This document shows positions 35,298-44,252 of a stretch of DNA of 64,000 nucleotides, in pieces. The notes under the pieces were generated by a model, which made no database searches, had not been told where the DNA came from, and saw nothing but the letters and a program-made list of their open reading frames with translations. Within the stretch, counting starts at the first letter, position 1. Every line of letters begins with the position of its first letter. The translations under genes and the position numbers were made by a program. This stretch comes from an uncultured Eubacterium sp. (GTDB taxonomy: Bacteria; Bacillota; Clostridia; Lachnospirales; Lachnospiraceae), in assembly GCA_910579145.1 (NCBI GenBank), contig CAJTTQ010000002.1, positions 11,850-75,849 on the forward strand, read 5' to 3'.

Positions 35298-35447
35298 ATG
35301 ATCAATTTTGAAGAAGAACTGGAAAAGTACGAGCCAAGTCCGGATGTGGAACAGGTAGAGGACGTGGTAAATAACAATAATTTAACCGATGTGACCGATA
35401 TTGTAAGAGAGCTTATCGCAGATGCACGGGCGACGGTTTCTCTGTAG
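35298..35447 (+). CDS. Small acidic protein, 49 aa
   Basis: A 49-codon frame preceded by AAGGAGGT (7 bases before ATG) encodes MINFEEELEKYEPSPDVEQ, an Asn-rich middle and an IVRELIADARATVSL end. It is acidic, with one likely helix. It ends 32 bases before a zinc-ribbon TPR protein, so they may be co-transcribed. I do not recognise the family. The strong ribosome binding site is the main support. Confidence 0.65.
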   Translation: MINFEEELEKYEPSPDVEQVEDVVNNNNLTDVTDIVRELIADARATVSL

Positions 35448-35479
35448 GTGTGTGCGAGTAAATAGTTGGAGGAACGGGA

Positions 35480-36868
35480 ATGAGATGTCCAAGATGTGAT
35501 GCAAAGATAAGCGATGAGATGGGGACCTGTGGTTTTTGTGGACAGGATCTGGAGGTTGTCCACTATGTGCGCAGGGTTTCGAACGCGTATTATAACATGG
35601 CACTTGAGAAGGCACATGTCCGCGATCTGTCGGGAGCGGTCCTGATCTTGCGCAAAAGCCTTCAGTTTAATAAATACAATACCAATGCCAGAAACCTGCT
35701 GGGGTTGATCTATAACGAGATGGGAGAAACGGTGGCCGCGCTGAGCGAATGGGTACTGAGCCGGTATTTCCAGCCGGATAATAACCGGGCCGGACGTTAT
35801 ATTGATATCATACGAAAGAATCAGACGGCATTGGACGCGGTGAACCAGACCATCAAGAAGTATAATTCGGCGCTGGCGGCGGCGAAAGGCGGGAATGAAG
35901 ACCTTGCAGTCATTCAGCTGAAGAAAGTGGTCAGCCTGAATCCCAGATTTGTCCGGGCGCATCAGCTTTTGGCACTTTTGTACATGAAGAATAAGGAATT
36001 TGCGAAGGCAGCCAAATGCCTGAAACGCGCGAGAAAGATAGATTTTAACAATACGACCACGCTCCGGTACATGCAGGAGATCGGTGATACGTTTGGCGGT
36101 ACGGAAAAAACCCGTGAAAGTGCGGCGAGGGCTTATAAACAGCAGGTGAAAAAAGATCCGCTGGCGAATGTCCAGCCCGTAGGCTCTTATAAGGAAGAAA
36201 AACGCCACTGGATGCCGGCCATCAATGTGATCATCGGCGTCATCATCGGACTCGTTGTCAGTTTTGTTCTCATAAGGCCGACACTTCAGGAAAAAGGAAA
36301 CGGCAGTAATTCGGCCAGTATATCTGAAAATAATCAGGTACTTTCGGTCAAGGAAGCGGAGATTTCTTCGCTGGAAAAGGAGCGAGATTCCCTGAAAGAA
36401 AAGTCGGACAAGCTGCAGGCGAGCCTCGATAAGGAACAGACGCAGAATACAAAGAAGATCAAGCGGAACGAGGATCTGCTGCTTGCCCTGAAATATTATA
36501 ACGACGGCGACCTGATGCTGGCGGCGACGACGGTAAGCGGCTACAAGGAAGCGGATTTTGAGACGGACGACTTGAAAGCGTTATTCAAACTTGTCTCGAA
36601 GAAGCTGACGGCCGAGGATGTGAAGAAGCTGTTCGAGGATGGAAGAGCCGCTTTTAACACTGGAAAGTATGACGAGGCGGAGAAGCTGCTCAATCAGGTA
36701 TTGTCCATCGAGCCGGAAAATCAGGATGCTTTGTATTTCATGGGTCGGGTTTACCACCAGAGGGGCAAGAAGAAAAAGGCAAAAGAGTATTATGACAAGG
36801 TGATCGAGGTAGACGGCAATACGGGAAGAGCTACGGAAGCGAGGAACCGTATACGGCAATTGGGTTAA
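35480..36868 (+). CDS. Zinc-ribbon, TPR and membrane-helix protein
   Basis: The 462-residue protein starts with a zinc ribbon (CPRCD and CGFCG, residues 3-20). TPR-like helical pairs follow at about 28-210, then a single membrane helix at about 250-272 (INVIIGVIIGLVVSFVLI), a coiled coil of about 40 residues and further TPR units at about 330-460. TPR segments bind proteins, so it may scaffold a membrane complex, but no function is known to me. GGAGG precedes the ATG. It is followed by two palindromes and a terminator, then the spoIIA operon. Confidence 0.8.
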   Translation: MRCPRCDAKISDEMGTCGFCGQDLEVVHYVRRVSNAYYNMALEKAHVRDLSGAVLILRKSLQFNKYNTNARNLLGLIYNEMGETVAALSEWVLSRYFQPDNNRAGRYIDIIRKNQTALDAVNQTIKKYNSALAAAKGGNEDLAVIQLKKVVSLNPRFVRAHQLLALLYMKNKEFAKAAKCLKRARKIDFNNTTTLRYMQEIGDTFGGTEKTRESAARAYKQQVKKDPLANVQPVGSYKEEKRHWMPAINVIIGVIIGLVVSFVLIRPTLQEKGNGSNSASISENNQVLSVKEAEISSLEKERDSLKEKSDKLQASLDKEQTQNTKKIKRNEDLLLALKYYNDGDLMLAATTVSGYKEADFETDDLKALFKLVSKKLTAEDVKKLFEDGRAAFNTGKYDEAEKLLNQVLSIEPENQDALYFMGRVYHQRGKKKKAKEYYDKVIEVDGNTGRATEARNRIRQLG

Positions 36869-36910
36869 AATAAGTGCTGCGCACTTATTTGCAAGTTGCT
36901 TCGCAACTTG
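36868..36910 (+). repeat. Two stacked short-loop palindromes
   Basis: AAATAAGTGC-tgc-GCACTTATTT (36868-36890) and CAAGTTGC-ttc-GCAACTTG (36892-36910) follow directly on the TPR gene's stop codon. Both are perfect stems with 3-base loops and there is no T tract. Similar paired palindromes occur at 44253-44308 and 49377-49495. Confidence 0.8.
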
Positions 36911-36967
36911 AGGTATGTGGAACTCGCAATAAACGCGTGTGCTAAATTATGACAGAGAGAAATGGTT

Positions 36968-37027
36968 GGAGAACTACAGAAGAACGAGGAACTGAGTGTC
37001 CGCTTCTTTTGCGGTTCTCCGTTTTTT
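36968..37027 (+). terminator. Long hairpin terminator before spoIIAA
   Basis: GGAGAAC (36968-36974) pairs with GTTCTCC (37014-37020), extended inward by CAGAAG..CG with CG..CTTCTTTTG, and ends in a run of six T. It should end transcription from the TPR gene. The spoIIA promoter must then lie in the 65 bases that follow or read through; I could not find a convincing sigma-H site. Confidence 0.7.
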
Positions 37028-37092
37028 GTTTGTGCCAGCTGCGCTGGCATGTTCGGAAGTGGGAAAAATAAGCAATCGGAATGGGGATCATT

Positions 37093-37401
37093 ATGGAAAA
37101 TTTTTCATTGGAGAGAAATGGTGCAAATGTTGTTTTACACATAAGCGAAGATCTGGACCACCATGCGGCTGCCCAGATCAGCAAAACGATCGATGTCCTG
37201 ATTGAAAAAGGAAATGTAAAAAACGTCATCTTTGACTTTTCGGGCCTGACGTTTATGGATAGTTCCGGCATCGGGATGGTGATGGGACGATATCGGAAAG
37301 TACATTATTTTGGCGGAAGTGTTTTCGTGACCGGCGTGGGGAGCGGGATCGACCGCATATTTTCCATGTCCGGCCTGTATAAAATTGTACAGAAAGTCTA
37401 A
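37093..37401 (+). CDS. spoIIAA: Anti-sigma-F factor antagonist SpoIIAA
   Basis: SpoIIAA frees sigma F in the forespore by binding SpoIIAB. The 102-residue STAS protein carries the phosphorylation site in FMDSSGIG (Ser57 or Ser58). I chose the ATG at 37093, with GGGGA six bases upstream, over 37081. Length is slightly short of Bacillus SpoIIAA (117). It heads spoIIAA-spoIIAB-sigF in the classic order with 23 and 14 base gaps. Confidence 0.95.
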   Translation: MENFSLERNGANVVLHISEDLDHHAAAQISKTIDVLIEKGNVKNVIFDFSGLTFMDSSGIGMVMGRYRKVHYFGGSVFVTGVGSGIDRIFSMSGLYKIVQKV

Positions 37402-37424
37402 TAAGTGCAGAAATGAGGGAAAGA

Positions 37425-37865
37425 ATGAGTACATATAATGAAATGAAGCTGGAGTTTATCAGCATTTCGGAAAATGAAAGCTTTGCCAGGGCGGCGGTCA
37501 GCGCTTTTGTCCTGAAGCTGAACCCGACGCTCGAAGAACTTTCAGATATTAAGACGGCGGTGTCAGAAGCCGTTACCAATGCGATCATACACGGATATGA
37601 AAAGCAGCAGGGGATGGTGACGATCCGGGGAAAGATCGAGGAAAATACGCTTTTTCTCGAAGTCACGGATGAAGGGGAGGGGATTCCCGATATCAAAAAG
37701 GCGATGGAACCACTGTATACCTCTAAGCCGGAGCTTGACCGCTCGGGAATGGGGTTTGCTTTTATGGAAGCATTTATGGATGATCTTCAGGTCGAATCGG
37801 AGCCCGGAAAGGGTACGAGGATCCGCATGAAAAAAATAATATATAGTGCGATCAATATTTCTTAG
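37425..37865 (+). CDS. spoIIAB: Anti-sigma-F factor SpoIIAB
   Basis: SpoIIAB is both an anti-sigma factor that holds sigma F and the kinase that phosphorylates SpoIIAA. The 146-residue protein has the GHKL ATP-binding boxes: N box [12 protein letters not shown]1 DEGEGI and G2 SGMGFAFME. The ATG at 37425 follows GAGGGA by 4 bases; ATG at 37413 is an alternative. It acts in the pre-septational cell and forespore. Confidence 0.96.
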   Translation: MSTYNEMKLEFISISENESFARAAVSAFVLKLNPTLEELSDIKTAVSEAVTNAIIHGYEKQQGMVTIRGKIEENTLFLEVTDEGEGIPDIKKAMEPLYTSKPELDRSGMGFAFMEAFMDDLQVESEPGKGTRIRMKKIIYSAINIS

Positions 37866-37879
37866 AATGGAGATTATCA

Positions 37880-38608
37880 ATGGAAACCATGGAATTGATC
37901 AGGATGGCACGGAAAGGGGATAAAGCGGCGAGAGACCAGGTGATAAAGGACAATATGGGGCTGGTGTACAGCATCGTGGGCCGGTATGCCGGGCGGGGGT
38001 ACGACAGCGAGGAGCTGAGTCAGATCGGAGCCATCGGCCTGATCAAGGCGGTGGACAAGTTTGATATGAGTTTTGATGTTAAATTTTCCACGTATGCGGT
38101 TCCGCTCATCAGCGGCGAGATCAAGCGTTTCCTCCGCGATGACGGTATGGTGCGGGTCAGCAGGAGTATTAAGGAAAACGGCTGGAAGATCCGGCGGGCA
38201 GCCGACCAGCTGTCGCAGAAACTAGACAGGGAGCCGTCGATCGAGGAACTGGCGGCGGCGACGGAAATCGCGCCGGAAGATATCGTCATCGCTCTGGAAG
38301 CGAATGCGGAAGTGGAATCAATCAATAAGAAGGTCTCTTTTGCGGACGGAAAAGAAGTATCGCTCGAAGAGCGGATACAGGAAAAGACGGACTGGAACGA
38401 GCAGTTATTAAACCGGATGCTCGTGGAACAGCTGCTCTGTCTTTTGGACGAGACGGAGGGAAAACTGATACAATTGCGCTATTTTGAGGATAAAACCCAG
38501 CGTGAGGTGGCAGAACAGCTTGGCGTCAGCCAGGTGCAGGTCAGCCGTCTGGAAAAGAAAATATTGCGTAATCTTAGAAAATCTCTTGACAAAAACAGTC
38601 ATTTATGA
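37880..38608 (+). CDS. sigF: RNA polymerase sigma factor SigF
   Basis: Sigma F is the first forespore-specific sigma factor. The 242-residue protein shows region 2 (NMGLVYSIVGRY, then the GLIKAVDKFD helix and FSTYAVPLISGEIKRFLRD), region 3 and region 4 with the helix-turn-helix (REVAEQLGVSQVQVSRLEKK). Together with spoIIAA and spoIIAB this shows the organism makes endospores. The promoter of the following tRNA-Arg gene overlaps the last codons. Confidence 0.96.
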   Translation: METMELIRMARKGDKAARDQVIKDNMGLVYSIVGRYAGRGYDSEELSQIGAIGLIKAVDKFDMSFDVKFSTYAVPLISGEIKRFLRDDGMVRVSRSIKENGWKIRRAADQLSQKLDREPSIEELAAATEIAPEDIVIALEANAEVESINKKVSFADGKEVSLEERIQEKTDWNEQLLNRMLVEQLLCLLDETEGKLIQLRYFEDKTQREVAEQLGVSQVQVSRLEKKILRNLRKSLDKNSHL

Positions 38609-38614
38609 TAACAT
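38586..38614 (+). promoter_or_regulatory. tRNA-Arg promoter overlapping the end of sigF
   Basis: A perfect TTGACA (38586-38591) and TAACAT (38609-38614) with a 17-base spacer. The -35 and most of the spacer lie inside the last eight codons of sigF, and the stop codon TGA occupies 38606-38608 within the spacer. Confidence 0.7.
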
Positions 38615-38645
38615 ATGTCTTGCGTGTTAAAAAGCGAATGAATAT

Positions 38646-38719
38646 GTGGGTTTAGCTCAGCTGGATAGAGCGTTTGGCTACGGACCAAAAGGTCGGGGGT
38701 TCGAATCCTCTAACCCACG
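38646..38719 (+). tRNA. tRNA-Arg (ACG)
   Basis: A 74-base cloverleaf whose loop CTACGGA gives anticodon ACG, normally read with inosine. Acceptor arms are GTGGGTT and AACCCAC with a G discriminator. No CCA is encoded. Confidence 0.95.
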
Positions 38720-38723
38720 TAAA

Positions 38724-38753
38724 GGCGCCCCTCGTGTTGCGAGGGGCGTTTTT
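38724..38753 (+). terminator. Terminator of tRNA-Arg
   Basis: CGCCCCTCG (38726-38734) and CGAGGGGCG (38740-38748) form a 9-bp GC-rich stem, followed by five T. Confidence 0.92.
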
Positions 38754-38803
38754 GTATAACAGAAAATAAAAAAATTGTCAAAAGGTGAGAAGGAGAAGAT
38801 ACG

Positions 38804-41014
38804 ATGGCGATACAGATCAACGAGACATATCGTGTATTTAAACTGGATACGAAACATTCCTCGTATGTATTGGGAGTGAACGGGGATGGGTATGCCGGAC
38901 ATATGTACTATGGGGACAGATTGACATTTGACGGCGGGGAAATGTCCGATACGGGCAATATGCTGTCGCTTTTGGGCGCGGATCAGAAAAACAGTATTCC
39001 GGCTGACAGCCAGCGGGAGAAGGTAAATCTTCACGATACCTTTTTGTGGGAATACGGGATGCCCGGATACGGGGACTTCCGGGAACCATGCCTGGAGGTA
39101 GACGCCGGAAGCGGCGAGGAGGCGCTGGAGTTTTTGTACAAAGGTTACGAGGTGGTAAAGGGAAAACCCGCCTTAGAGGGCCTGCCTTCTACGTTCTCTG
39201 ATGACTGTGAGACGCTGGTGCTCCATCTGTCGGAGTCGGATCTTAAGCTGGAACTGAAATTATATTATTCGGTTTTTGAAGAGGAAGACGCGATCACGCG
39301 CACAGTCGTAGTGGAAAATCATGGAGGGATAAGCTGCCATTTAGAACGCGTGATGTCCCTTTGTCTGGATCTTCGGGACGGCGGCCTGGATCTGATCACG
39401 CTTCACGGCGCCTGGGGGCGGGAGAGGAACGTATACCGGCGGGAAGTCGGGGAGGGAAAGCAGAGCATCGGTTCGATACGCGGTGTGAGTTCCCATCAGG
39501 AAAATCCATTTATGGCCTTGCTTGAGCCTGACGCGACGGAGGATACGGGGCGTGTGTACGGGATCAATTTTGTGTATTCCGGCAACTTTCTGGCCCAGGT
39601 GGAGAAGAACCAGTTCGGCCATGTAAGGGCGGTCATGGGCATCCATCCGTATCATTTTTCCTGGAAATTAGGAGCCGGGGAGTCATTTACGGCGCCGGAA
39701 GCCGTTCTCGTCTATTCTTCGCAGGGAATCGGCGGGATGACGAGGAATTTTCACGACCTGTACCGCGGACATCTGATCCGGGGGATGTACCGTGACAGAA
39801 AACGGCCCATTCTCATCAATAACTGGGAAGCTACCTATTTTGATTTTAATACGGAGAAATTGTGGAGTATTGCCGAAGAGGCGGCTGGCCTGGGAATTGA
39901 AATGCTCGTGATGGATGATGGATGGTTTGGTAAAAGAAATGACGATAATTCGTCGCTCGGAGACTGGTTTGCCAACGAGGAAAAGCTTCCCGGCGGGGTG
40001 AAGCGTCTGGCGGACGGCGTGAGGGAGCGGGGACTGAAATTCGGGATCTGGGTCGAGCCGGAGATGGTAAACCCGGATTCTGACCTGTACCGTGAGCATC
40101 CCGACTGGATTTTACAGTACCGCGACCGGGAAGTCAGCCGTTCGAGAAACCAGTATGTATTAGATATAGGAAGAAAAGAAGTCCGCGATGAGATCTACCG
40201 CCGGATCAGCCGCGTGATCAAAGAGGCTGGGATCGAGTACGTAAAGTGGGATATGAACCGCAGCCTCACAAATGTGGCGAGCCATACGGCGCCTTCAGAC
40301 GAGCAGGGCATGGTATACCACCGGTATGTGCTCGGTGTGTACGAGATGCAGGAGCGGCTGGTGACAGATTTTCCGGAATTATTGTTTGAAAACTGTTCTT
40401 CCGGAGGCGGCCGGTTTGACGCGGGCATGCTCTATTACAGTCCGCAGATCTGGTGCTCCGACGATACGGACGCGATCGAGCGGCTGTCGATCCAGCGCGG
40501 TACGGCGATGGTATATCCGCTTTCCACGATGGGCGCGCATGTAAGTGACTGCCCGAATCACGCCACTCACCGAACGACGCCGTTTGATACGCGCGGACAG
40601 GTGGCACTTTGCGGCACTTTTGGTTATGAACTGGACGTGACAAAGCTGACCGCGGAAGAGAAGGAAAAGATCAAAGAGCAGACGGACATGTACCATAAGT
40701 ATAACGACCTAATCCGCTCCGGCGATTATTACCGTATTGTGGTACCGTCAGAGAAAACGCCGTATGACTGTTACATGGTAGTGGCCAAAGATCAGTCGGA
40801 GGCGCTGCTCTCGTTTGTGAGGGTCATGCACCGCATCAATAGCTGGGGCGTGCGGATCTGGCCAAAAGGACTGGATACCGCGGCAGAATACAGGCTGAGT
40901 GACCGGGATGGGATCTATAGCGGGAATATGCTGATGAATGTGGGCATAGAGATAAATGGTGCACAAAAGGATTTTGAGGGAAAATTGATTCACTTCTATA
41001 AGGAGAGAAAGTGA
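38804..41014 (+). CDS. GH36 alpha-galactosidase
   Basis: The 736-residue enzyme should remove terminal alpha-galactose from raffinose-family oligosaccharides or galactomannans. The layout is that of intracellular GH36 enzymes: an N-terminal beta-sandwich, a TIM barrel starting at about NWEATYFDF (residue 344), and a C-terminal beta domain. The nucleophile Asp lies in KWDMNR and the acid/base Asp in SDDTDAIER. GNAT-like paralogues and sugar transporters are absent around it. AAGGAG precedes the ATG by 9 bases. No signal peptide is seen, so it acts in the cytoplasm. Confidence 0.94.
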   Translation: MAIQINETYRVFKLDTKHSSYVLGVNGDGYAGHMYYGDRLTFDGGEMSDTGNMLSLLGADQKNSIPADSQREKVNLHDTFLWEYGMPGYGDFREPCLEVDAGSGEEALEFLYKGYEVVKGKPALEGLPSTFSDDCETLVLHLSESDLKLELKLYYSVFEEEDAITRTVVVENHGGISCHLERVMSLCLDLRDGGLDLITLHGAWGRERNVYRREVGEGKQSIGSIRGVSSHQENPFMALLEPDATEDTGRVYGINFVYSGNFLAQVEKNQFGHVRAVMGIHPYHFSWKLGAGESFTAPEAVLVYSSQGIGGMTRNFHDLYRGHLIRGMYRDRKRPILINNWEATYFDFNTEKLWSIAEEAAGLGIEMLVMDDGWFGKRNDDNSSLGDWFANEEKLPGGVKRLADGVRERGLKFGIWVEPEMVNPDSDLYREHPDWILQYRDREVSRSRNQYVLDIGRKEVRDEIYRRISRVIKEAGIEYVKWDMNRSLTNVASHTAPSDEQGMVYHRYVLGVYEMQERLVTDFPELLFENCSSGGGRFDAGMLYYSPQIWCSDDTDAIERLSIQRGTAMVYPLSTMGAHVSDCPNHATHRTTPFDTRGQVALCGTFGYELDVTKLTAEEKEKIKEQTDMYHKYNDLIRSGDYYRIVVPSEKTPYDCYMVVAKDQSEALLSFVRVMHRINSWGVRIWPKGLDTAAEYRLSDRDGIYSGNMLMNVGIEINGAQKDFEGKLIHFYKERK

Positions 41015-41076
41015 AAAATAAATTTTTCACTTAGCAAGTTTGTGACTGCGCGTTGCTTGCACAAACATTGCTTGAT
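41011..41076 (+). repeat. Palindromes between alpha-galactosidase and ydjG-like gene
   Basis: GTGAAAAAT-aa-ATTTTTCAC (41011-41030) overlaps the stop codon of the galactosidase gene. It is followed by an interrupted stem (GCAA-g-TTTGTG with CACAAA-ca-TTGC, 41034-41071). There is no T tract at the second. Confidence 0.55.
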
Positions 41077-41108
41077 GCGCAAAAAGCAGCGCGGAAATGA
41101 GAGGTAGT

Positions 41109-42218
41109 ATGGTCGTTCAATATAAATGCCCGAACTGCGGGGCCAATATGATGTTTGATTCCCATTCCGGGATGCTGGCGTGCGACGCGTGCGGCCACCG
41201 CATCGACATTCAGGAATACGCAAAACAGCAGGGAGGTACATACGAGCAGGAGGCGGCGGAGGAAAATGTCGATGAGCTGACCGGGGAGTACCGGCAGGTC
41301 ACAGAGGAGAGAACAGACAACCGTTTTGATGATTCGGTCGTATCGTACCACTGTGAAAACTGCGGGGCAGAGCTCGCCGTGTCAGAGGATACAACGGCTG
41401 CGAAATGTAGTTTCTGCGGCTCCCCGATGATACTGGCAGACCGGATGCAGGGAAAACGGGCGCCGGCGAAGGTGATCCCGTTCCGGGTAAGTAAAGAAGA
41501 AGCGGTGGCCGGGTTTAAAAAGTGGTGCCGGCATGGAAAGATCACGCCGAATGATTTTATGACGGCAGACCGGATCGCGGATGTTGTAGGTATTTACGTG
41601 CCGTTCTGGCTGTTTGACGTGGCGGGGCAGGGAGAGGTGAGTGCCGACTGTACAAGGGTTTCCCATTATTCCAGCGGAAACTATAATGTGACGGCGACGA
41701 AGCATTATAAAGTGTGGCGCAAGGTTGATCTCGATTACGACCGCATTCCGGCGGACGCTTCCGAGCGGATGGACGACACGGCGATGGATAAACTGGAGCC
41801 GTTTCATTTTGAGGATCTGAAGGATTTTTCCGCCATGTACCTTCCAGGCTATGTGGCGGAGGGATATAATTACACGGATGAGGACCTTCTTCCGCGTATA
41901 TCGGAGCGGGTGCGAGATTATATGGACACCTTCGTCCGGCAGACGATGAAACAATACACGACCGCTAACATTACGGGCCGGGATTACCATGTGCGGAAAA
42001 AGAGGGCGGACTATGCCCTGATGCCGGTCTGGATGATCAATTACAATTATAAGAACGGCGAGCATGTGTTTATGATGAACGGGGAGACGGGAAAGATCGT
42101 GGGGAAGCCGCCGGTAAGTAAGGCGAAGGTGGCGGCCTGGTTTTTGGGAACGGGAGGACTTTTGTTCCTTATCCTGCGCCTGATCACGGTATTATGTTTA
42201 GGGGGTGGGATCGGATGA
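41109..42218 (+). CDS. YdjG-like zinc-ribbon membrane protein
   Basis: The 369-residue protein has two zinc ribbons, CPNCG/CDACG (residues 7-33) and CENCG/CSFCG (about 82-107), a large beta-rich middle domain and a membrane helix at about 340-362. It matches YdjG of Bacillus subtilis, the first of ydjG-ydjH-ydjI, genes placed with pspA in an envelope-stress operon. GAGAGGT precedes the ATG at 41109; ATG at 41097 is weaker. The stop overlaps the next start (ATGA). No pspA gene is present here. Function is inferred from the operon only. Confidence 0.8.
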   Translation: MVVQYKCPNCGANMMFDSHSGMLACDACGHRIDIQEYAKQQGGTYEQEAAEENVDELTGEYRQVTEERTDNRFDDSVVSYHCENCGAELAVSEDTTAAKCSFCGSPMILADRMQGKRAPAKVIPFRVSKEEAVAGFKKWCRHGKITPNDFMTADRIADVVGIYVPFWLFDVAGQGEVSADCTRVSHYSSGNYNVTATKHYKVWRKVDLDYDRIPADASERMDDTAMDKLEPFHFEDLKDFSAMYLPGYVAEGYNYTDEDLLPRISERVRDYMDTFVRQTMKQYTTANITGRDYHVRKKRADYALMPVWMINYNYKNGEHVFMMNGETGKIVGKPPVSKAKVAAWFLGTGGLLFLILRLITVLCLGGGIG

Positions 42219-43036
42219 CGGGCAGAAAGCGGATCAAAGGCTTTGTTTTATGTTCACTGCTTTTCATGTTTAGCGCCTTGTTTTTCCGGGTACAGCCGGT
42301 ATCCGCCGGATCCCTGCCCCCGGGGGCGGAGATCAAAAGCGAGAGCGCGGTCAATGACTACGCCGCCGTTTATACCGGGGAGCAGATTGCCGCGTTTGAA
42401 CAGAAAATGCAGGCGATGCGGGAAGAATATGATTGTAACGTCGTGGCATTCCTCATCAATTCTGACGAGTGGAGCGCGAGCGCGCCATCGGCGCCGGAGC
42501 TTGTGAGTGAGCGGTATTTGGATCTGGATGCCCATAAGAGTACGGTCGTTCTGTGGCTCAATATCTGCCCCCGGAACCGCACGCTGGATGTGCTCGGTTA
42601 TGGAACGGCGGAGAGGAAGATTGATGATTCCGATGCGGATGAACTGGCCATAAAGCTTCAGGACTATGTAAAACGCCAGCAGAGCGGCAGTCCGGGGGAT
42701 TTTTCACTTTATGTGGAAATGATGGATACGTTTCTCTCGGAGACGGATGCCGAGATGCGAAAGCCGTTTTTTTATCTGACATGGCAGTTCCATCTGTTGC
42801 TCGGCGCTGTCGCGGGATTGATCGTTATACTCGTGCTCTTGCGGAATGTCGGGGGGAAGATGACGACGAACGGGATGACATATATGGATCAGTCAAATTC
42901 TGGTCTCATCGGGCGGCGGGATATTTATACCCATACGACGTATGTGAGGACGAAAAAGTCCAGCAGCAGTAGCAGCGGAGGAGGCGGGAGAAGCCGGGGA
43001 GGGCATAGCCACTCGCACGGAGGCGGTCGTTTTTAA
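42215..43036 (+). CDS. YdjH-like TPM domain membrane protein
   Basis: The 273-residue protein has an N-terminal signal or membrane segment (about 8-30), a TPM domain (about 38-175; NDYAAVYTGEQ start) outside the membrane, a membrane helix at about 195-213, and a tail of Ser, Gly, Arg and His (GGGGRSRGGHSHSHGGGRF). Gly-rich ends like this are common in TPM proteins. It starts at the ATGA overlap with the ydjG-like gene, so the two are coupled. Confidence 0.82.
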   Translation: MTGRKRIKGFVLCSLLFMFSALFFRVQPVSAGSLPPGAEIKSESAVNDYAAVYTGEQIAAFEQKMQAMREEYDCNVVAFLINSDEWSASAPSAPELVSERYLDLDAHKSTVVLWLNICPRNRTLDVLGYGTAERKIDDSDADELAIKLQDYVKRQQSGSPGDFSLYVEMMDTFLSETDAEMRKPFFYLTWQFHLLLGAVAGLIVILVLLRNVGGKMTTNGMTYMDQSNSGLIGRRDIYTHTTYVRTKKSSSSSSGGGGRSRGGHSHSHGGGRF

Positions 43037-43146
43037 CCGGAAATGTTGGTGTTTTGGCATTTTCATTATCATGCGGTTTCACTTAATCGGAAAAAGTTAA
43101 TGTCTATTTAATTTTATTGACGAAACAACAGAAAGGATGGATCAAT

Positions 43147-44244
43147 ATGGGGTTGTTTTCAAATCAGTTTGCGAATGTAGTCGAATGGGAGGAATGGAAC
43201 GAGGAAATGGTGTTTTGGAAATGGACGAACCGCGAAATAAAAAAAGGAAGCCGTCTGATCATCCGGCCGGGCCAGGACGCCATATTTTTGCACAATGGTA
43301 AGATTGATGGGATATTTACCGAGGACGGGGATTATGATATTGAATCCGAGATCATCCCTTTTTTGTCTACGTTGAAGGGGATTAAATTTGGGTTTAATAG
43401 TGGAATGCGGGCGGAAGTATTGTTTGTCAATACGAAAGAATTTCTGATGAAATGGGGGACACAGAACCCGATCCTCATTCCGACGCCGCAGCTGCCGGGC
43501 GGGATGCCGATCCGGGCGAACGGGACGTATACATTCCGGGTTTCGGATTATACGTCGCTGATCGAGAATGTGGCAGGCGTCAAAAACAGTTACGGGGTGG
43601 CGGATCTGCGAAACCGTATCAACCCGTTTATTGACCAGCTGCTCATGAAGTGGATCACTACGGAAGGCAAGGATATGTTTAACCTTCAGGCGAACGCGAC
43701 GCTGATCGCTGCCGGGATACAGAAGGATCTTTCGTATGACATCTCGGATATGGGCATGGAGATCACCGGTTTCCAGGTGATGAGTTTTAATTATCCGAAG
43801 GAAGTGCAGGATATGGTAACGAAAACGGCGTCCCAGAGCATGGTAGGCGACATCGGACGGTACCAGCAGGTGTCGATGACAGACGGCATGGCGTCCGGTG
43901 CGATGAACGGGGGCGGCGTGGCGTCGGATATGATGGGGATGATGATGGGAATGAATGTGGCAGGGCAGATGATGAAAAATATGAATGAAACGATGCAGCA
44001 GGTGGGGGCGACGCCAATGCAGGCGACGCCAGAAAACCCACAGGCGACGCCAGGAAACTCACAGGCGACGCCACAGACACCGCAGATGCCGCCACAAACA
44101 TCGCAGACGCCCTCGTCTGCACAGATAACGCAGGAAACAGCGGCAACGCCGTCCTCCGGGACGAAACCAAATTTCTGCCCAAACTGCGGGCAGAAGACCG
44201 GAGAGGGGAATTTCTGTCCGAATTGCGGACAAAAGCTGATTTAA
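43147..44244 (+). CDS. YdjI-like SPFH domain protein with C-terminal zinc ribbon
   Basis: The 365-residue protein has an SPFH/virion-core domain (about 15-270), a Met/Gly-rich segment (MMGMMMGMNVAGQMM), a Pro/Thr/Gln-rich stretch with ATP-x-N-x-Q repeats, and a C-terminal zinc ribbon (CPNCGQKTG and CPNCGQK). This is the YdjI architecture. AAGGATGG precedes the ATG at 43147; the upstream ATG at 43117 is not preferred. It completes a ydjGHI-like set of zinc ribbon, TPM and SPFH proteins, probably a membrane complex. Confidence 0.84.
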   Translation: MGLFSNQFANVVEWEEWNEEMVFWKWTNREIKKGSRLIIRPGQDAIFLHNGKIDGIFTEDGDYDIESEIIPFLSTLKGIKFGFNSGMRAEVLFVNTKEFLMKWGTQNPILIPTPQLPGGMPIRANGTYTFRVSDYTSLIENVAGVKNSYGVADLRNRINPFIDQLLMKWITTEGKDMFNLQANATLIAAGIQKDLSYDISDMGMEITGFQVMSFNYPKEVQDMVTKTASQSMVGDIGRYQQVSMTDGMASGAMNGGGVASDMMGMMMGMNVAGQMMKNMNETMQQVGATPMQATPENPQATPGNSQATPQTPQMPPQTSQTPSSAQITQETAATPSSGTKPNFCPNCGQKTGEGNFCPNCGQKLI

Positions 44245-44252
44245 TATTTGAA

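Noticed and set aside
37027..37092. Sigma-H promoter for the spoIIA operon
   Set aside because: GGAAT-like and GGGAAAA-like stretches exist, but the spacing between them is too short and the start would fall in the gene.
38678..39034. Minus-strand frame ending in LEDSNPRPFGP
   Set aside because: It is a read-through of tRNA-Arg and the start of the alpha-galactosidase gene in antisense, a false coding region.
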